From: Lenzites betulinus
Lineage: Eukaryota; Basidiomycota; Agaricomycetes; Polyporales; Polyporaceae
Assembly: GCA_022264855.1 (NCBI GenBank)
Contig: JABYQU010000011.1
Span: forward strand, 1-64,000
Direction of reading: 5' to 3'
DNA: 64,000 bases
A program made the translations under genes and the position numbers. The notes under the pieces were generated by a model, which searched no databases, was not told where the DNA came from, and was given only the letters and a program-made list of their open reading frames with translations. How positions within the stretch are numbered: position 1 is the stretch's first letter; every line of letters starts with the position of its first letter. Positions 58,514-64,000 of this stretch are shown here, one piece after another.

Positions 58514-60297
58514 ATGGCCGACGAACAGCATCCGGAACCGCTCGCGCAGCACGCGCGCGCAGCCATGCCCGCACGCGGACATAGCACTGCACCTGTTTTC
58601 GACCCCGCGAACCCGCGAACGCTCCGCCGCTTCTTCCAGGATCTGGAGTTCTTGTTCGAGCGCACAGCGACCCATGGCGACGCGGAGCGCAAGAGCTGGG
58701 TCGTCCGGTACCTTCCCATCGACGTTGCAGACTTGGCGGAGGCTTTGCCCGAGTCAGAGGGGGTGGCCACATACGTCGAATTCAAGGCCGCACTCATCCA
58801 ACTCTACCCGGGCGCCGGAGTCGTTAAGGCCTACTTCGTGCGAGATGCTCAAGCGCTTGCGCTCCGACGCGGCGCGTCCGTCATCAACTCTATCGCAGAG
58901 ATGGCCGAGTATCATCGCGAGTTCAAGGCGATCACTGCAAGCCTCATCAAGTCCGGAGTCTACAGCCTCACCGAGCGCGACCGGCTCTTCATTGAAGGCA
59001 TCAGCGAGCCCCTTCGCGCGCAGGTCAGGAACCGTTTGCAGCTCAAGTTCCCGGATCAGCCAGCCGACCAGCCGTACGACCCAGATAAGGTCCTCAGCGC
59101 GGCCGAGTATGTCTTGACAGGGGCGATGGTCAATCTACCGGCAGCAGCAGCCCCCGCGCCGCAGGCCCTTCAGAATTCGGGCGCGCGCGCAGCCGATCTG
59201 AAGGTAGAGGACCTCGCGCCGCTCCTCAAGCTTCTCGCGAAGTCCATGGTCGAGCAGAGCGGGCCCAGCAGCAGTTCCCAGGGCGTCAACCCCGTGGCGA
59301 TGACTTCCGCACAGCGCGCGGCCGCGGGTGGCCCTATCGGGGGTCAGAACCAGTACGACTACCGGCCTAACAGTGGTTACTGCCACTACTGCGGCGACGC
59401 GGGCTGTCAGGTGCGCTTCTGCAGGCATGCCGAAGAAGATATCAAGGAAGGGCGTATCGCGCGTAATGGAGAAGGCAGGATCGTCCTAGCTAATGGAAGT
59501 TTCGTCCCGCGCAACCTTCCTGGGCTCACAATGCGCGACGGGTCTTCGAGTGGTACCGCCGCTATCCTATGGCGTCGGGTGGGGCCCCTCCGGCCCCCGC
59601 TGCCCAGATGGTCCTCCAGGTCGTGCCGAGCGCGCCCATCGATGTGTCGACGTTCCAACTGTCCACCGGCGCGCGCATCGACCAGTTGGAGCGCGAGCTG
59701 TACGCGCTGCGAGGCAAGCAGGCCTTTGACGGAGTCGAGATCACTTCTAGGCCCCCACGTATCTTCCAGAGGCGGCCGGTGGCTCCCACAAACGCTCCAC
59801 AACCGGACGCGGGCCCAGCGCCCCCTGTATACCCGGACACAGCTGGTGGCGAGGCCGCGCGCACAGCGCGCGAGGCTGCTAAGCCGGACCTCCCCGCGCG
59901 CGATCCGCCGCCGCACCAGCGCGCGCCGATAGCCGCGCACACCTCTCCGACCCCTGAACCCTCGCGCGAACACCCCTTTGCGAAAGCGCGCGATGCAACG
60001 TATGCGCCTCCGCGCGTGCGCAACTTCGGTGCGCCGCCTGTACCACCGAAGGACAAGGACACCGCCTACAAGACCCAAGTTCCGATTCACCGTGCGAGCT
60101 GTGCTGAGGACATCTTCGAGCGCTCCATGAAGACCCCTACGCTCACCCTGACACCGGAGGAGCTCCTGTCCATTTCCCCTGAGGTCCGCGCGCGCTATCA
60201 CGAGGCAGTTGCGCCGAGACGTGTCCCTACCGATTCGCGCGCGCGACCGACGCGCGCGGTAGCAACGAGGGACGCGCGCCGGATGATACGCGCGTGA
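58514..60297 (+). pseudogene. Retroelement gag-like polyprotein region, frameshifted
   Basis: The ATG at 58514 opens a gag-like ORF with a capsid-type segment (RRFFQDLEFLFERTATHGD, FKAALIQLYPGA) and a zinc knuckle C-HY-C-GDAG-C-QVRF-C. The knuckle spacing is CX2CX4CX4C, with Cys where retroviral-type knuckles have His. Just after LPGLTMRD (about 59537) the frame is wrong. The continuation lies in the frame of 59569-60297 (YRRYPMASGG onward), a Pro/Ala/Arg-rich segment ending in TGA. A separate open stretch (58029-58510) in another frame precedes the ATG and may be coding in intact relatives. Confidence 0.8.
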
Positions 60298-60302
60298 TTG
60301 CG

Positions 60303-60905
60303 ATGGCGTCTTGCACTACCATCGAGGAGGTCTTGGAGGAATACACCGACGACCCTGCCCTATTCTCCTGTAGTGGCGACCCGTTGCTCCCGGAGGGCGT
60401 GGTGGTGCCTGACCCCTACAAAGTCTACCTCAAGCGGCTCGAGCCAGGTAGCGACCCTGATGTCCTGACGGTCGCCAAGGAGTCTCACGCGTTACGCTCC
60501 ATCGTCGGATTGGTGGACAACAAGGAGTTTGTCGAGGCAATCATCGACCCGGGCTCTCAGATCGTAGCCATGTCCGAGGACGTCTGCCATGCTCTTCGGC
60601 TCGCCTACGACCCGACCATCGTCCTTAACATGCAGTCCGCCAATGGGGATGTGGACCGGTCGCTCGGCTTGGTACGGAACGTGCCTTTCGCAGTGGCGGA
60701 CATTGTCTTGTACCTGCAGGTGCACGTCATTCGTCATGCAGCCTACGACATCCTTCTGGGTCGGCCCTTCGACGTCTTAACCAAGAGCGTCGTCAAGAAT
60801 TTCACTAATGAGGAGCAGACCCTGACCATCGTGTGTCCGAACACGGGGACAATCGCGACCTGTGCCCACCATAGCGCGCGGGCGCGCGCGCTTTCGTGCC
60901 TCTGA
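60303..60905 (+). pseudogene. Retroelement aspartic protease region
   Basis: The frame overlaps the gag stop by a few bases and carries a retropepsin-like domain. VEAIIDPGSQIVAMSEDVC has the catalytic Asp in an unusual D-P-G-S context instead of D-[ST]-G, and ILLGRPFDVLT is the second signature. The frame closes at 60903-60905 in a CGCG-rich stretch before the reverse transcriptase, with no open link to it. In relatives protease and RT are usually one polyprotein, so this is probably decay. Confidence 0.75.
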
Positions 60906-61664
60906 CGCCGGACATCCCCTTGGACAGCCAGCCCTTGCTTGAGGTCCCAGATGGCGAGTCGCATGCGTAATCACTGTAGAAGATGGCGTGCCGCGCATCA
61001 CGTCGTATACCCCGACTCCGGACCCTCTCTGCCTCTTTCCGCGCTCTATTTCTCCGCCTGTGACGCACTACCTGTCGAAGTGCTCTCTCTGCTCGATAAA
61101 CTTGAAAAACCACATGGGACGCATCGCGCGCAACCCCTTCTCCCTCTACGCCCCTAAAACCCCATGAAGACGCCTATAGCGCGCAATCACCGCATGTCTT
61201 TGTCTCGTCTAGGTCCAGTTCCACTCCGTTCGCGTCTATGTCTCCTCTAGGTTCCTCTCAGGCTCAAGGGCTCCCACGGCCCCTCTTTGGCCAAGGCGGG
61301 CTCAACCCCAGCCACCAATACCCCCGCGCGCGACCCAGTGTCATTGCGCGCGGAAACTCCATGTGCTCGACTCCATCGCGCGCTACCCTTCGCGCGCGCA
61401 TCCAACGCGCGCGCCCGCCAAGGCCAAGCTGGCCTACACATCGCGCGACCCCTCCCCACCACCGACATGGACTTACCGCGCGAAGCCAATACGGTCGGGC
61501 GTACTTACCGAGGCGTACATATCGGCCAAAAAGAAGTACAAGCCGGTCGCGCGCAAGGTCCGCCCGGTCCTCGGCACGTCGCCTGAACACTTCCGCATCG
61601 AGCGCAACATCACAGGCGATCCCTCTCGCGAGCATGCCGTCGCTCAGTCCTCACCCACCCGCGT
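60906..61664 (+). pseudogene. Broken protease-RT linker
   Basis: Fragments with retroelement character are spread over two frames (VLTEAYISAKKKYKPVARKV and EHFRIERNITGDP in one, HPPAFVPTGRYTQERM in the next). At least two frameshifts are needed to follow them into the reverse transcriptase. Confidence 0.6.
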
Positions 61665-63109
61665 TTGTACCGACGGGTCGCTATACGCAGGAGCGTATGG
61701 AGGCGGTCGACAAGGCTCACGGCGACGGTTCCTCTGGCCAGAAGAACAGAAGTTACTCCACACTTCTTTAGCCAGCAGAATGAGGCCTTCGCGTGGAACG
61801 ACGACGAGCGCGGGTGCTTCAAACCCGAGTTCTTCCCTCCTGTGGAGTTTCCGGTGGTCCCGCACACGCCCTGGGTTGAGCGCAACATCCCCATTCCCCC
61901 AGGACTCTACAAGGAGGTCTGCGACATCATCAAGAAGAAGATCGCGGCCGGCGTGTACGAGCCATCCAACTCCTCCTACCGCTCGCGCTGGTTCTGCGTC
62001 CTGAAGAAGGACAAACACTCCCTCCGTATCGTCCACAGCCTGGAGCCGCTCAACAAAGTCACTATCCAGCATAGCGGGGTGCCTCCTACGCCCGACCACC
62101 TCGCGGAGCAATTCGGAGGGCGCCCGTGTGGTTCCATCTTCGATCTCTATGTCGGCTATGACGAACGGCTCATCTCAGTCACTTCGCGCGACCTCACCAC
62201 CTTCCAGACTCCCTTCGGCGCGCTGCGCCATCGTACCCTGCCTATGGGGTGGTGTAATTCGGTTCCTATCTTCCATGACGACGTCACGTACATCCTGCGC
62301 CTCGAAATCCCTCATCTCACCATTCCTTACATCGACGACGTACCGGTCAAAGGTCCCGCGACAGACTACAAGCGCGCGGATGGCACCTACAAGACCATTT
62401 CCGCAAACCCCGGTATCCGCCGCTTCGTGTGGGAACACTTCCAAGACGTCAATCGCGTTACGCAGCGCATGAAGTACGCGGGAGGCACTTTCTCAGGGAC
62501 CAAGTCGATGGTCTGCCGGCGAGAGATTATGGTCGTCGGGCACCGTTGTACACCCGAAGGACGTCTCCCCGAGGAGTCGCGCGTCGAGATCGTCAAGAAT
62601 TGGGGCCCATGCAAAGACCTTTCCGAAGTGCGCGCGTTCCTGGGCACCATCGGGGTCGCGCGCATCTTCATTCGCAACTTCGCGCAGCGCGCGCACGCGC
62701 TGGTCCACCTGACGCGCAAGGACGTACCCTTCGAGTTCGGCGAGCCGCAGCGCGCGGCCCAGCGCGACCTGATCGACGCGCTACTGGCCTCTCCAGCTTT
62801 GCGCGCGCTCGACTACGAGTCCGAAGCACCAGTGATCCTAGCGGTGGACACGTCCTACATCGCAGCGGGCTTCCATCTATGCCAGTGCGACGAGGAGGAC
62901 CCGCGAAAGCGCTACTACGCGCGCTTTGGATCGATCACGCTTAACGAGCGCGAGGCACGCTTCTCCCAGCCCAAACTCGAGATCTACGGACTGTATCGCG
63001 CGCTGCGTGCGCTCAAGCTGTACCTGATTGGCGTGCGCAACCTGATCATCGAGGTCGACGCGCGCTACATCAAAGGAATGCTTAACAACCCGGATATCTC
63101 ACCCAGCGC
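61665..63109 (+). pseudogene. Reverse transcriptase and RNase H start, truncated
   Basis: Clear RT blocks are present: LRIVHSLEPLNKVTI, FQTPFGALRHRTLPMGW and IPYIDDVPV, with the active-site YIDD in place of the common YVDD. EGRLPEESRVEIVKNWGPC and VRAFLGTIGVARIFIRNF follow. RNase H begins with ILAVDTSYIAAGFHLCQ and FSQPKLEIYGLYRALRAL. The frame is intact here, but native sequence ends at 63109 (NNPDISPSA), where an opposite-strand LTR starts. Integrase is absent. Confidence 0.88.
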
Positions 63110-63979
63110 TGATACGGTAAGAGGTGCTCTGACGGCCGATAGCCGAGGGGTAGAGGACGTCTAGGTGTGTGATGAAGGGGAGTAAGGTCTCGAGCTCCCT
63201 AGGTTCGCTAGTAGGCCGGCCCGCGTACTGTTCGCGCGCTAGCAGAAGGGAAGCCTCTCGCGCACAAGGCAAGAGCGCGCGCGGACTCGCGCTGTAGAAG
63301 GGCGCGCGCGGAGGTAAGCTCGGTAACGCAACGCGCGCAGGAATAACGCAACGCTCGCAGTCAGCCGCGGGGCTTCGCAACGCAGTACGCCCGCAGTAAA
63401 ACGCAGGAGAAACGGAATAGACGCAATATACGCAACTGACGGTACGCTGTCACAGCGGAGAGGTCTCCAGTCGTCCTGCCTTGAAGGGGAAGCTGTTGCT
63501 CGTCAAGAAGCGTGAGGGACACGTTCCCAGCAGTTGAGAGAGTGAGGGGTGGATTGTCTGGGGGGTTCGAATGCCCCGAAATGACTATGTACAAGAATGC
63601 CCGCAGGCTGAATCAAAAACACGTGCTACCACACGGAAGATAAGCGGAAACCGGGCCCGGGATGCCTCGCGCGCCGGGCGCACTCGCCGCGCGCGATCCG
63701 ACTCTTCGCGCGCCTCGTGCGCGCGCCACTGATGCGCCCAGCGGACCCGCGCGCGCGAGCAGCTAGGGCAGAGGGCTCTGGATAGCGACAGGCATCGCGC
63801 GTGCCGTGGTGAAGTGCCCCGCGCGCATCTTGACCTTGCGCGCGATGGGCTACGCGCACTGCGCGCGCGACGTAGGGGGTACCGAAGTGTGCGGTGGGCT
63901 CTGCGCGCGCTGTGGTTGGCGTGCGCGCGCAAGGGGGAAAAGGAGGGTTTCTGGCCTGGAACGCCTGTGGAGCGTATCA
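63110..63979 (-). mobile_element. 3' LTR of a second, antiparallel gypsy copy
   Basis: Read on the minus strand it starts TGATACG at 63979 and ends CGTATCA at 63110, again 870 bp. It is a diverged reverse-complement copy of 57157-58026. The polypurine tract at 63980-63992 lies on its outer side, which shows that the element body lies to the right of the window and that this is its 3' LTR. It interrupts the RNase H region of the plus-strand element; candidate target duplication is AGCGC (63105-63109). Confidence 0.9.
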
Positions 63980-63992
63980 TCTCCCCCCCACT
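63980..63992 (-). other. Polypurine tract of the antiparallel gypsy copy
   Basis: On the minus strand, AGTGGGGGGGAGA directly precedes the TG of the LTR. It fixes the polarity of the second element. Confidence 0.8.
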
Positions 63993-64000
63993 AAAATCTT

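Larger units (their letters stand above)
57157..63109 (+). mobile_element. Ty3/gypsy LTR retrotransposon, degenerate and 3'-truncated
   Basis: Order: 5' LTR (57157-58026), primer-binding site, gag-like region, aspartic protease, reverse transcriptase and the start of RNase H. This gag-pro-RT-RH order is that of Ty3/gypsy. Integrase and the 3' LTR are missing because a second element in the opposite orientation begins at 63110. Several frameshifts and stops break the polyprotein. Runs of CGCGCG are abundant. The last five bases before the LTR (ACCGG) are the candidate target-site duplication. Confidence 0.88.

Noticed and set aside
57157..63979. A single DNA transposon with 870-bp terminal inverted repeats.
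   Set aside because: The repeats have LTR ends, a primer-binding site follows the left one and a polypurine tract lies outside the right one. The interior is gag-pro-RT, so two LTR elements fit better.
1..64000. CRISPR arrays, bacterial operons, phage or plasmid functions.
   Set aside because: Nothing of the kind is present; the intron-rich genes and LTR elements are fungal.

Overview
The window is nuclear DNA of a filamentous basidiomycete, most likely an Agaricomycete of the polypore type. The reasons are GC-rich exons split by many short GT-AG introns (mostly 45-65 nt), a FunK1-type fungal kinase, a CFEM protein, a CAP59-family glycosyltransferase, and a Ty3/gypsy element of a style common in these fungi. 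There are no operons, Shine-Dalgarno sites or CRISPR arrays. Most exon models below were built by hand; where their lengths were added up they stay in frame, but none has transcript support. The host lineage is an inference.

Layout. 1-2142: the 3' end of an LTR retrotransposon (tail of an ORF, polypurine tract, 297-bp LTR) that has cut into a minus-strand coiled-coil gene; the element's end is packed with short perfect hairpins. 4386-18083: two tandem full-length ABCC (MRP/YOR1-like) transporters with almost the same exon plan. 18361-21509: COP9 signalosome subunit 1, then a cyclophilin on the other strand, then a tRNA-Ala relic with an expanded T-loop. 21779-34997: a 2.25-kb inverted repeat whose arms each carry an outward-pointing small secreted protein gene. 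The arms bracket a zinc-independent NADP oxidoreductase and a divergent pair of type II membrane proteins (SGNH-hydrolase-like and CAP59-like). 36235-45032: ribosomal protein L31, a CFEM protein, about 4.5 kb without clear genes that includes a compact repeat/hairpin block, and a four-TM protein. 47032-53859: FunK1 kinase, Ccc1/VIT1-type transporter, two tRNA-Ala genes and splicing factor ISY1. 55780-64000: a DDE-transposase ORF broken by a Ty3/gypsy element, itself broken by an opposite-strand copy of the same family that runs off the window.

How the parts relate. The ABCC pair is a recent tandem duplication that probably widened export or vacuolar sequestration capacity. The SGNH/CAP59 pair shares a 390-bp promoter and both products look like Golgi type II proteins, so a joint role in glycan building or acyl decoration is plausible. 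CSN1, cyclophilin, RPL31 and ISY1 are housekeeping genes. The most unusual features are the hairpin-dense LTR end, the structured repeat block at 41.6-41.9 kb, the patchily identical inverted repeat, the tRNA relic, the HRN-type FunK1 kinase and the nested retroelement.
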